Shown: positions 1-5,986, counted from the stretch's first letter. The stretch: 10,981 nucleotides of DNA from Hyphomicrobiales bacterium (GCA_014380505.1 JACMJT010000150.1:1-10981), one strand, 5' to 3'. Made by a program: numbers and translations. The notes: a model not told the origin generated them from the sequence alone.

Positions 1-263
1 GCGGAAGCCTTGACCGCCGCAATATCGCGCGAATGGATTTCGAGATAGCCGAACTGCCGCTCGACCGCGAGAATGCCGCCCTGCACCTCCGCCGTTTTCA
101 GCGCCACATCGGTCAAGGCCTCGATGTCGAGTCCGGGAGCCACCTCGATGATCTGTGCCGCCATGTTGGTACGGGGCAGCGAACCCCTGATCCACGTGCC
201 GAGATAGCACATGGTCTGCGGCTGCATCTGGTCGATGAAAATGAAGGAGCGCAATGTTGACAT
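1..263 (-). CDS. Bacterial microcompartment (BMC-domain) shell protein, partial (C-terminal part beyond the left edge)
   Basis: The first 87 residues of a shell protein of a bacterial microcompartment, a polyhedral protein organelle that encloses aldehyde-producing enzymes. The ATG is at 263-261, four bases after the aldehyde dehydrogenase stop. No clear Shine-Dalgarno precedes it, so translation is probably coupled to the upstream gene. Visible sequence: an N-terminal segment (residues about 4-30, including FIFIDQMQPQTMCYLGTW), then a BMC fold core: strand MAAQIIEVAPG, helix GLDIEALTDVALKTAEV, strands around GGILAVERQFGYLEIHS, then DIAAVKAS leading into the next helix. The ALKxAxV helix and the final strand pair resemble BMC proteins such as PduU/EutS. 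An N-terminal segment ahead of the core is typical of permuted or tandem-domain shell proteins. Whether this is a single-domain (hexamer) or tandem-domain (trimer) protein cannot be decided because the rest is outside the window. The family call is strong and is supported by the neighbouring acylating aldehyde dehydrogenase. Confidence 0.86.
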   Translation of the reverse strand, partial: MSTLRSFIFIDQMQPQTMCYLGTWIRGSLPRTNMAAQIIEVAPGLDIEALTDVALKTAEVQGGILAVERQFGYLEIHSRDIAAVKAS

Positions 264-267
264 GGAT

Positions 268-1779
268 TCAGGCGGCCAGCACCGCGTTCAGTTCCTCGAG
301 AATGATGCGGCGGAGTTCCCGGCGCAGCTCGCTGTCGCCCGAGTTGTCGACGGCCAGCGAAACGGTTGCTACCTCGCGCTTCGGCAGATTGAGCGGGTCC
401 AGTCCCTCGAAGCGGCCGAAACTTTCCGAGGCTTCCTTGTTGTAGGCGATGCGCGCGTACTGCAGGAGATGCTGCGGTGTCAGATTGTCGCCGATGGAAG
501 AGCCGCCGGCAAAGCCCGTGCCGATGGTCATGGAAGGTCCGAGGTTGGTTTCGAATCCAGCCGCACCCAGCGAGCATCCGGCGTTCACCGCCATTCGCAA
601 TGCCGGAACGGCCGCAGTGAAAGCCATGATATTGGTTTCATTTTTCGAATGAATGGCAGCGGAGTGACCCGTGCCGGAGTGGCGCATCATTGAGCGCGCG
701 GCGGCAATCGCCTGATCGATGTTCTGCACGCGAGCGAATGCCAGCACGGGTGCGAGTTTTTCGCGCACCAACTTTTCTTCCGGCTGGACGAGATCGATGG
801 GCGTTACAAGTATCCGCGCATTCCTCGCGTCGAAACCGGCTTCACGCGCAATAATGCTCGCGTCCTTGCCGATCATTGGAACGTTGAAACTTTTTTCCTT
901 GAACAGAAGTACCCGGAGCTTCTCGGTCTCCTCCCGCGTGCAGATGTGGGCCCGCTCGCCCTTCAGGTTTTCGAGCAGCCGGTCGGCAACCGTAGAAAAC
1001 GCCAGCAGCACGGATTCATTGGTACAGAGAATGGAGTTATCAAAGGCTTTCGAATCCACGATGCGTTTAGCCGCGAGCTTCAGATCCGCCGTGTCATCGA
1101 CCAGCACCGGCGCATTGCCGGGACCCACTCCGAAAGCTGGATTGCCGGAGCGATAAGCGGCCTTGACGACGGAAGGGCCGCCGGTTGCCACGATCAGATT
1201 GATGCGGTCGTCTGACATGAGCTTTTCAATGAGGGGAATGTTTGGTTCGGCGATCACCTGAATGGCGCCATCAGGTGCTCCTGCCGCCATGGCGGCGTCG
1301 GCAAGCACGCGCACCGCATCGGCACAGCAAGCCTTGGCGCCGGGGTGCGGGCTGAGGATGATGGCGTTGCGCGTCATCAGCGCCAGCAGCGTCTTGAAAT
1401 AAACGGTGGCAATGGGATTGGTCACCGGGATCAGCGCGAAGATCACGCCGGCGGGACGCGGCAATTCGACGATCTTTTTTGCCGCATCGATGCGCGGCCC
1501 TACGAAATCCTCGTTCTTGTAAAGAGCGAAAATGCCGCGCGAACATGCTTCGTTCTTAATGCGTTTGTGATCCACAACGCCCATGCCGGTCTCGCGTACT
1601 GCCCATTCGGCGAAATGTTGCGCCTTGGCGTGGCCCGCATTCGCCACCGCTTCGGCGACGCGTAGCACTTGGTTGCGATCCATCTTCGTGAGTTTCGACG
1701 CGGCCCAGCGGGCACGGTCGAGCATCATCTTCGCCTGTTCGTATTGGGCGTCGGGAACTTTCATGAGGGGCTCAGTCAT
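268..1779 (-). CDS. CoA-acylating aldehyde dehydrogenase, microcompartment-associated (PduP/EutE-like)
   Basis: A 503-residue NAD-dependent aldehyde dehydrogenase of the acylating (CoA-dependent) branch, expected to convert a short aldehyde such as propionaldehyde or acetaldehyde to the acyl-CoA. The cofactor-binding part contains IPVTNPIATVYFKTLLAL (about 117-134) and SPHPGAK (143-149), VATGGPSVVKAAY (197-209) and GVGPGNAP (217-224). The catalytic cysteine is C252 in FDNSILCTNES, the arrangement seen in PduP, EutE and the AdhE aldehyde dehydrogenase domain. The start ATG is preceded by GAGGAG about eight bases upstream, in the 12-base gap after the class III enzyme gene. No PduP-type N-terminal encapsulation helix is evident. 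Instead the last 21 residues (483-503), after a linker, form a predicted amphipathic helix that could target the enzyme into the shell. Substrate is inferred from context only; propanal, ethanal and other small aldehydes are all possible. Confidence 0.95.
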   Translation of the reverse strand: MTEPLMKVPDAQYEQAKMMLDRARWAASKLTKMDRNQVLRVAEAVANAGHAKAQHFAEWAVRETGMGVVDHKRIKNEACSRGIFALYKNEDFVGPRIDAAKKIVELPRPAGVIFALIPVTNPIATVYFKTLLALMTRNAIILSPHPGAKACCADAVRVLADAAMAAGAPDGAIQVIAEPNIPLIEKLMSDDRINLIVATGGPSVVKAAYRSGNPAFGVGPGNAPVLVDDTADLKLAAKRIVDSKAFDNSILCTNESVLLAFSTVADRLLENLKGERAHICTREETEKLRVLLFKEKSFNVPMIGKDASIIAREAGFDARNARILVTPIDLVQPEEKLVREKLAPVLAFARVQNIDQAIAAARSMMRHSGTGHSAAIHSKNETNIMAFTAAVPALRMAVNAGCSLGAAGFETNLGPSMTIGTGFAGGSSIGDNLTPQHLLQYARIAYNKEASESFGRFEGLDPLNLPKREVATVSLAVDNSGDSELRRELRRIILEELNAVLAA

Positions 1780-1791
1780 GGTTCACGCTCC

Positions 1792-3072
1792 TCAATTTAC
1801 TTTCGCCGCTTCGCACAGAAGTTCGCGCGCCCGCGGCATGGCGGCATCGAAACGGTCGATGATCTCCTGGCACAACTCCGCTGTCAGCAGCACGCCCGGT
1901 TTCCATTGCAGCACGCGCTTGTCGAGGGAGGAGAAGATCGCCCACACGCCATGCTCATAAAGCGCGCGTGAAACGAACACCGCCCCTTCCGGGTGATTGA
2001 ATTCAAGGCCGAGGATCAAGCCCTTTTGCCGCACCCCTGTGAAAATATCGCCATGGCGCTGCATCATCTCCTTCATGCCCTCCGCCATGAAGCGGGTCAC
2101 GAATTCCACGTTGGCCACAAGCTCGGGCCTGAGCAACATTTCGATCACCTTGTGGCCGACGACACAGCCAAGCTCGGCGCCGCCGGAGGTTGAAATGTGA
2201 GCCGCGCCATCCTCATTGAGCCAGCCGCCCGCCCTGTCATTCACCAGACAGGCGCTGATCGGATAAAGTCCACCCGAAAGCCCCTTCGCCGTCACCATGA
2301 TGTCGGGCTGAACGCCAAAGGCCTGCCAGCCCCACATATGTCCAGTGCGCATCAGGCCGGTTTGCACTTCATCCGCGATGTACATGGCGCCATGTTTTTC
2401 GCACAGCGCCTTGCAGGCGTTGAGATAGCCCGGCTTCGGCATGGGAAAGCCATAGGTCGCGGGGATCGTCTCCATGATGAGTGCGGCGCAATCATTGCCC
2501 TTGAGCGCACGCTCCATCGCATCGATGTCGTTGAAGGGCACCTGGATGAATGTTTCGGGCTGGTCCGAAAGAAAGATCTTAGTGAAACGGTCATCGCCCG
2601 TTGCAACCGAGAGGCCCGAATGGCCGTGGTAGCCCTTGAGGATCGAAACGACCTTGCGCCGCTTGGTGGCATAGCGCGCACTCTTGATGGCGATGTCGAC
2701 AGCCTCGGCACCCCCCGGTGCAAACACCGCATAGGTCATGCCGGGCGAAACCTTGATGAGCTGTTCGGAAAGGGCCGCGCGGGCAACGGAGGGAAACCAG
2801 TGATTGCCGATGTCGAAATAATCGAGTGCGCCCTTCAACGTCTCGACCAGTTCCGGATGCCGGTGGCCGAAATTGTAGGTTCCGCCATTGAGATGCAGGT
2901 CGATCAGTCTTCGGCCCGACATGTCATGGAGGAAATAGCCCTCGCGCCGATCGATCACGAGATCGATGCCGGCCTTCTGCCAGAACTTGGTCTTGTCGGG
3001 ATTCCAGTAGCGAATGGCCTTGTCGAAAAGGTCCTGCTTCGATTCAAACCGGAAGAGACCATAATCGTACAT
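1792..3072 (-). CDS. Class III PLP-dependent aminotransferase / phospho-lyase family enzyme
   Basis: A 426-residue fold-type I PLP enzyme of aminotransferase class III. The PLP-binding lysine is K263 in TAKGLSGGLYP, the ring-contacting aspartate is D234 in ADEVQTG, and phosphate and ring contacts lie in PGGAEAVDIAIK (119-130) and YHGHSG (148-153). I chose the ATG at 3072-3070 because GGAGGAG lies five bases upstream; an in-frame start 12 codons earlier (3108) would begin inside the promoter region and lacks this site. The gene is first in the leftward operon, 12 bases before the aldehyde dehydrogenase. Class III members include omega-aminotransferases and also amino-alcohol-phosphate phospho-lyases, for example ethanolamine-phosphate phospho-lyase, which release an aldehyde, ammonia and phosphate. 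Next to an acylating aldehyde dehydrogenase and a shell protein, a role as the aldehyde-generating step is likely. Sequence alone does not tell transaminase from phospho-lyase. Confidence 0.92.
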   Translation of the reverse strand: MYDYGLFRFESKQDLFDKAIRYWNPDKTKFWQKAGIDLVIDRREGYFLHDMSGRRLIDLHLNGGTYNFGHRHPELVETLKGALDYFDIGNHWFPSVARAALSEQLIKVSPGMTYAVFAPGGAEAVDIAIKSARYATKRRKVVSILKGYHGHSGLSVATGDDRFTKIFLSDQPETFIQVPFNDIDAMERALKGNDCAALIMETIPATYGFPMPKPGYLNACKALCEKHGAMYIADEVQTGLMRTGHMWGWQAFGVQPDIMVTAKGLSGGLYPISACLVNDRAGGWLNEDGAAHISTSGGAELGCVVGHKVIEMLLRPELVANVEFVTRFMAEGMKEMMQRHGDIFTGVRQKGLILGLEFNHPEGAVFVSRALYEHGVWAIFSSLDKRVLQWKPGVLLTAELCQEIIDRFDAAMPRARELLCEAAKVN

Positions 3073-3204
3073 AGTTGCTCCTCCGGTCATAAATAGACCG
3101 ACTTGCAATACTATTGTAGGAAATCACAACAAATTTATGTTGTCAAGCGGTCATTTTGTGCCCGATATACAGATTTGCAGTTGGAGGGCGGTCAAAGCTG
3201 TCGC
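3073..3204. promoter_or_regulatory. Divergent promoter/operator region between the microcompartment operon and its DeoR regulator
   Basis: A 132-base AT-rich region separating divergent genes. Three symmetrical elements are visible: CGGTC-N7-GACCG at 3084-3100, CAATA-C-TATTG at 3106-3116, and ACAACA-N6-TGTTGT at 3126-3143. Further copies of CGGTCA occur at 3148-3153 and 3189-3194. A possible rightward promoter is TTGTAG (3114-3119) with TATGTT (3136-3141), spacer 16. Leftward, a TTGACA is present at 3146-3141 on the minus strand, but no good -10 lies at the usual distance; TACAAT (3118-3113) is 22 bases away. Promoter positions are tentative. The symmetrical elements are seen directly, and their use as operators for the adjacent DeoR protein is inference. 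Confidence 0.55.
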
Positions 3205-3993
3205 ATGAGTGGGATCATGAGTCTGTCCGATTCCCGTCTCACCAAATCCGATCGCCAAGCGCGGATTGTCGCCGAGCTGCGCGCTTCCCCGGCGCTCCGG
3301 GTGAACGAATTAGCCGCCCTTCTTCATGTCTCCACCGAAACGGTGCGCCGCGATCTCGCGGAACTCGACGAACGCGGTCTCATCAACCGTACCTATGGCG
3401 GCGCCATGCGGCCAGTCGCCTTTGAGCCAGCGCTTGTCGAACGTGAAGCATTGATGGTGGCCGAACGCGAGGCCATCGCCGCGGCCGCGGTGAAGCTGGT
3501 CGAGCCCAACGACATCCTGATGATCGGCGGCGGCGCCACCACGCTGCATTTCGCCCGAAGGCTGGCCGCTGAACGCAACCATGTCACGGTGATCACCCAT
3601 GCTTTTTCCATCGCCATGGTGCTGGCCACCAACCCGCTTCACAAAGTCCTGATGCTGCCTGGCCAATACGATGGCCGCGAAGGCCTGATCCATGGGCCCG
3701 ATACCATCGACGCGCTGCAGCGCTTCCGCGCCACCACGGCTTTCCTCGGTGCCAGCGGGTTAACCGCGGAAGGGCCCAGCGATGCGGGCGTGGGGCCGGG
3801 CCTCGTCTATGGCGCCATGATGCGCCGCGCGGCCCATACGATCATCCTGGCCGACCGGTCGAAATTCAATCGTCCTTCGCTTGCCGTCTATGGCCCGTGG
3901 TCCCCTACCACCACGCTCATTTCCGACGCAGTTCCCGAGGAGGAGCTTGCATCGGCGCTGACCTTAAGCCATGCAAAATTCCTGCGGGCGTAA
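3205..3993 (+). CDS. DeoR-family transcriptional regulator
   Basis: A 262-residue regulator, the usual length for DeoR proteins. The N-terminal winged helix-turn-helix covers about residues 16-66, with recognition helix VSTETVRRDLAELDERG and the wing motif INRTYGGAM. The C-terminal effector-binding domain shows IGGGATTLHFARRL (107-120), VTVITHAFSIAMVL, FLGASGLT (180-187) and the ADRSKFNR motif (216-223). This domain usually senses a phosphorylated metabolite. The gene is transcribed away from the microcompartment operon and probably controls it, most simply as a repressor released by a pathway phosphate ester; that is inference. The start is uncertain: ATG at 3205 and ATG at 3217 are both possible. 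GGAGG at 3183-3187 is too far from either, and an in-frame TTG lies at 3181. No intrinsic terminator is visible after the TAA. Confidence 0.91.
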   Translation: MSGIMSLSDSRLTKSDRQARIVAELRASPALRVNELAALLHVSTETVRRDLAELDERGLINRTYGGAMRPVAFEPALVEREALMVAEREAIAAAAVKLVEPNDILMIGGGATTLHFARRLAAERNHVTVITHAFSIAMVLATNPLHKVLMLPGQYDGREGLIHGPDTIDALQRFRATTAFLGASGLTAEGPSDAGVGPGLVYGAMMRRAAHTIILADRSKFNRPSLAVYGPWSPTTTLISDAVPEEELASALTLSHAKFLRA

Positions 3994-4386
3994 CTTTACC
4001 GATTGGGTCTGCTCTCTTGCACTCAGAATACAACGTGAAGCTCTATTTCTCGCACGACAAGATCCATAACAGAGGTCTGGTTTAGCCCCTTCTGGAATTG
4101 CCGCACCTTATTCTCGCGTGGCGACCACAGGGGATCGATTGCTTATGTCGTGTTTCTATTTCCAGTCAGGGCCAACTTTGCAATTATTCATGGTAAATCA
4201 CTTTTTTCTTTTGCGATGTTTCAAGTATCTGATCGCTCAGGCAACGGAGATTCAATCGGCAACGTTCGTTAACACTGATGGCGGGAAAGGCATTGGAGTT
4301 CCCATTCGTCTCACCTTCACAGGCGCTTACCAATCGGATGGAATGTTATTTTTCCTGCTTGGAAAGTGGCAACGCATTTTTCATGG

Positions 4387-4414
4387 TTGATAAATTTTAT
4401 AGGCATTTTATCAA
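4387..4414 (+). promoter_or_regulatory. Inverted repeat overlapping a candidate promoter for the cell-wall hydrolase
   Basis: TTGATAAA (4387-4394) and TTTATCAA (4407-4414) form a perfect 8-base inverted repeat with a 12-base AT-rich centre. The same bases can be read as a sigma-70-like promoter: TTGATA (4387-4392), 16-base spacer, TATCAA (4409-4414). That would give a leader of roughly 80 bases before the hydrolase ATG. The symmetry suggests a binding site for a dimeric regulator on top of the promoter. The repeat is seen directly; both functions are inferred. Confidence 0.4.
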
Positions 4415-4435
4415 ATTCTAAGCAAGTAGCTTAAG

Positions 4436-4449
4436 CGGCTAGCAAGCCG
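4436..4449 (+). other. Small hairpin in the presumed leader of the cell-wall hydrolase gene
   Basis: CGGCT and AGCCG pair around a four-base loop AGCA. The hairpin lies between the candidate promoter at 4387-4414 and the ribosome binding site near 4486-4490. It is too short to call a riboswitch, has no T-run and is not an intrinsic terminator. It may only stabilise the leader. Confidence 0.3.
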
Positions 4450-4499
4450 GTAGGCGCGAGTCTCCATCCCGTAATTACAACGGAAAGGGGACATTTGAC

Positions 4500-5132
4500 A
4501 TGAATGGGAAGATCCTTGCTTTGTTGTTGTGTGTTGCGCTGACAGTCGCTTCGGGCGCCGCACAGGCCCACGATGGTTATAACGAAAATGCGTCGGCAGA
4601 AGCGGTGGCAGAGATCCAAAACAATCGGGTCCTGCCACCCACGGCCAGCCGCGGCAAGACCCGCGGGACGGCATTGACCCAAGTCGTCGCCGCCATCGCG
4701 TCCTGGAAGCATACGCTCAAAACCATGTTTGACCCGCGCATCGCAGCGCAGAGTTGCCTGGCAACGGCGATTTACTTCGAGGCCCGCTCGGAATCATGGC
4801 TGGGGCAGCTGGCAGTGGCCACGGTTATCCTCAACCGGGCCAAGGCGTCGAACTATCCTTCGTCCATCTGCGGCGTGGTCTATCAGGGGGCGAGCCGCTT
4901 GAACGCCTGCCAGTTTTCCTTCGCCTGCGATGGCAAACCCGATCTCCCGCAGGACGGCCGCGCCTGGGAGACGGCACTTGCGGTTACAGCGCTAGCGCTT
5001 GCCGGCGATGGGCCGCTGCGGATCGTCGCCGAAGCTACCCATTACCACGCCGACTATGTTGACCCAAGCTGGTCCAGGTCGCTGAACCGCCTGACCAAGA
5101 TCGGACGCCACATCTTCTATTCGCAGGGTTAG
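4500..5132 (+). CDS. Secreted SleB/CwlJ-family cell-wall hydrolase (Hydrolase_2 domain)
   Basis: A 210-residue exported protein. The N-terminus [19 protein letters not shown] is a signal peptide with probable cleavage after AQA (residue 23). Residues about 86-208 match the SleB/CwlJ hydrolase domain: [14 protein letters not shown] with the likely catalytic glutamate E94, [25 protein letters not shown], the CQFSFACDG segment (137-145), and a C-terminal [13 protein letters not shown] followed by KIGRHIFY. Family members cut peptidoglycan as lytic transglycosylase-like enzymes. In non-sporulating alphaproteobacteria such proteins are thought to act in envelope remodelling rather than germination. 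C86, C124, C137 and C143 could form disulfides in the periplasm. No separate peptidoglycan-binding domain is present. GGAAAGGGG lies nine bases before the ATG. The TAG stop is immediately followed by the 3' CCA end of the convergent tRNA-Ser. Confidence 0.9.
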   Translation: MNGKILALLLCVALTVASGAAQAHDGYNENASAEAVAEIQNNRVLPPTASRGKTRGTALTQVVAAIASWKHTLKTMFDPRIAAQSCLATAIYFEARSESWLGQLAVATVILNRAKASNYPSSICGVVYQGASRLNACQFSFACDGKPDLPQDGRAWETALAVTALALAGDGPLRIVAEATHYHADYVDPSWSRSLNRLTKIGRHIFYSQG

Positions 5133-5222
5133 TGGCGGAAGGGGAGGGATTCGAACCCTCGATACGCTTTCACGTATGCACGCGTTCCAGGCGTGTGCCT
5201 TAAACCACTCGGCCACCCTTCC
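5133..5222 (-). tRNA. tRNA-Ser (anticodon GGA)
   Basis: A complete class II tRNA of 90 bases including an encoded CCA. The acceptor stem pairs GGAAGGG (5222-5216) with CCCTTCC, followed by discriminator G and CCA (5135-5133). The D arm begins GGCCGAGTGG. The anticodon stem CACGC/GCGTG encloses the loop CTGGAAC, giving anticodon GGA at 5188-5186, which reads UCC and UCU. The long variable arm (ATACG/CGTAT) is diagnostic of tRNA-Ser. The T arm is GAGGG/CCCTC around TTCGAAT. Confidence 0.97.
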
Positions 5223-5236
5223 GTAAAGTGGCGCGC

Positions 5237-5264
5237 ACTATAGCCATCAAGGTCCGGCGATCAA
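5237..5264 (-). promoter_or_regulatory. Probable promoter of tRNA-Ser
   Basis: On the minus strand TTGATC (5264-5259) and TATAGT (5242-5237) are separated by 16 bases, close to the sigma-70 consensus. Transcription would begin about seven bases before the -10 end, leaving a very short leader before the mature tRNA 5' end at 5222. The msrA promoter must lie in the same 110-base divergent region; no equally good rightward match was found there. Confidence 0.6.
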
Positions 5265-5332
5265 GCATTGTTGAGTGGCAGCAAAGCTTCCCCCACACTA
5301 TATCCGGCGTAGCCCATAGAGGAGTTCGAGCC

Positions 5333-5986
5333 ATGATCTTTGCCCGCCGGAAAGCTGAAACGATCGATGCCGCCAATGCCCTGCCCGGCCGGGCCAACCC
5401 GATCCCCACTGCCGCAGCCCACCATGTGAACGGCAATTCCCTGAAAGGCCCCTACCCCGAAGGCAGCGCCACGGCGATCTTTGCATTCGGCTGTTACTGG
5501 GGAGCGGAGCGGAAATTTTGGACTGTTCCAGGTGTCTGGGTCACCGCTGTGGGCAATGCCGGCGGTGTCACCCCCAATCCCACCTACGAGGAAGTGTGCA
5601 GCGGCGGCACGGGCCACGCCGAGTCGGTGCTCGTTGTTTATGATCCTTCAAAGGTCAGCTATGAACGCCTGCTTCAGGTCTTTTGGGAGGCCCATGACCC
5701 AACCCAGGGCATGCGCCAGGGCAACGATATTGGCACCCAGTATCGCTCGGCGATCTATTGGACGACGCCTGCCCAGCGCGATGCCGCATTGGCTTCAAAG
5801 GCCGTCTTTGAAAAAGCGCTGCTGGCCAAGGGCTTTGGCAAAGTGACGACCGAGATCGCCGCGGCTGGCGCGTTCTATTTCGCCGAAGATTATCACCAGC
5901 AGTATCTCGCCAAGAAACCCCATGGCTATTGCGGCCTCGGCGGCACGGGCGTCACCTACCAAATCGGAACGGGCATTCAGGCCTGA
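5333..5986 (+). CDS. msrA: Peptide methionine-S-sulfoxide reductase MsrA
   Basis: A 217-residue cytosolic repair enzyme that reduces the S-epimer of methionine sulfoxide in proteins, using thioredoxin. The catalytic cysteine is C54 in [11 protein letters not shown]. Substrate-pocket residues are present: W56, Y85 in [11 protein letters not shown]97 in TGHAE, and D132 with Y137 in [10 protein letters not shown]. The resolving cysteine is C200 in GYCGLGGTG. Unlike E. coli MsrA there is no third cysteine near the C-terminus (GVT in place of GVC), so recycling probably uses only C54 and C200. The usual GCFWG motif is GCYWG here, and the usual GYxGG is GNAGG. The ATG at 5333 is preceded by AGAGGAG eight bases upstream, and the protein then aligns from the first residues with typical MsrA; an in-frame start at 5228 would add 35 residues unlike the family. 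No msrB is adjacent. The metallopeptidase gene follows after 34 bases. Confidence 0.96.
   Translation: MIFARRKAETIDAANALPGRANPIPTAAAHHVNGNSLKGPYPEGSATAIFAFGCYWGAERKFWTVPGVWVTAVGNAGGVTPNPTYEEVCSGGTGHAESVLVVYDPSKVSYERLLQVFWEAHDPTQGMRQGNDIGTQYRSAIYWTTPAQRDAALASKAVFEKALLAKGFGKVTTEIAAAGAFYFAEDYHQQYLAKKPHGYCGLGGTGVTYQIGTGIQA

Larger units (their letters stand above)
3994..4499. other. AT-richer intergenic region without a convincing gene
   Basis: About 500 bases between the deoR stop and the cell-wall hydrolase start. Composition falls visibly below its neighbours: 49 of 120 bases are G or C in 4141-4260 and 19 of 60 in 4381-4440. I see no intrinsic terminator after deoR, no tRNA-like fold and no recognisable protein. 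The longest open frame, 90 codons from a GTG at 4118, lacks a ribosome binding site and resembles no family I know. The 3' part (4387-4499) holds a promoter-like inverted repeat and a small hairpin, listed separately. The rest could be remnant sequence, a small RNA or plain spacer. Confidence 0.6.

Noticed and set aside
2197..3096. A 299-codon rightward open frame opposite the class III PLP enzyme gene
   Set aside because: It is antisense to a gene with full PLP-enzyme motifs, has no ribosome binding site and shows low-complexity shadow composition.
3073..3108. A longer start for the class III PLP enzyme, 12 codons upstream
   Set aside because: The extra residues come from the promoter region, whereas the ATG at 3072 has GGAGGAG at ideal spacing.
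3994..4060. An intrinsic terminator after deoR
   Set aside because: No GC-rich hairpin followed by a T-run was found.
4118..4390. A possible 90-residue gene in the AT-rich gap
   Set aside because: It starts at GTG without a Shine-Dalgarno, has no family resemblance and no sensible domain or membrane pattern. It could be real only if conservation were shown.
5133..5152. An attachment-site duplication of the tRNA-Ser 3' end inside the window
   Set aside because: I looked for a second copy of this segment to the left and found none; only the tRNA itself carries it.
5228..5332. A 35-residue N-terminal extension of MsrA
   Set aside because: The extension covers the tRNA promoter region and is unlike MsrA N-termini. 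The ATG at 5333 has a proper ribosome binding site.
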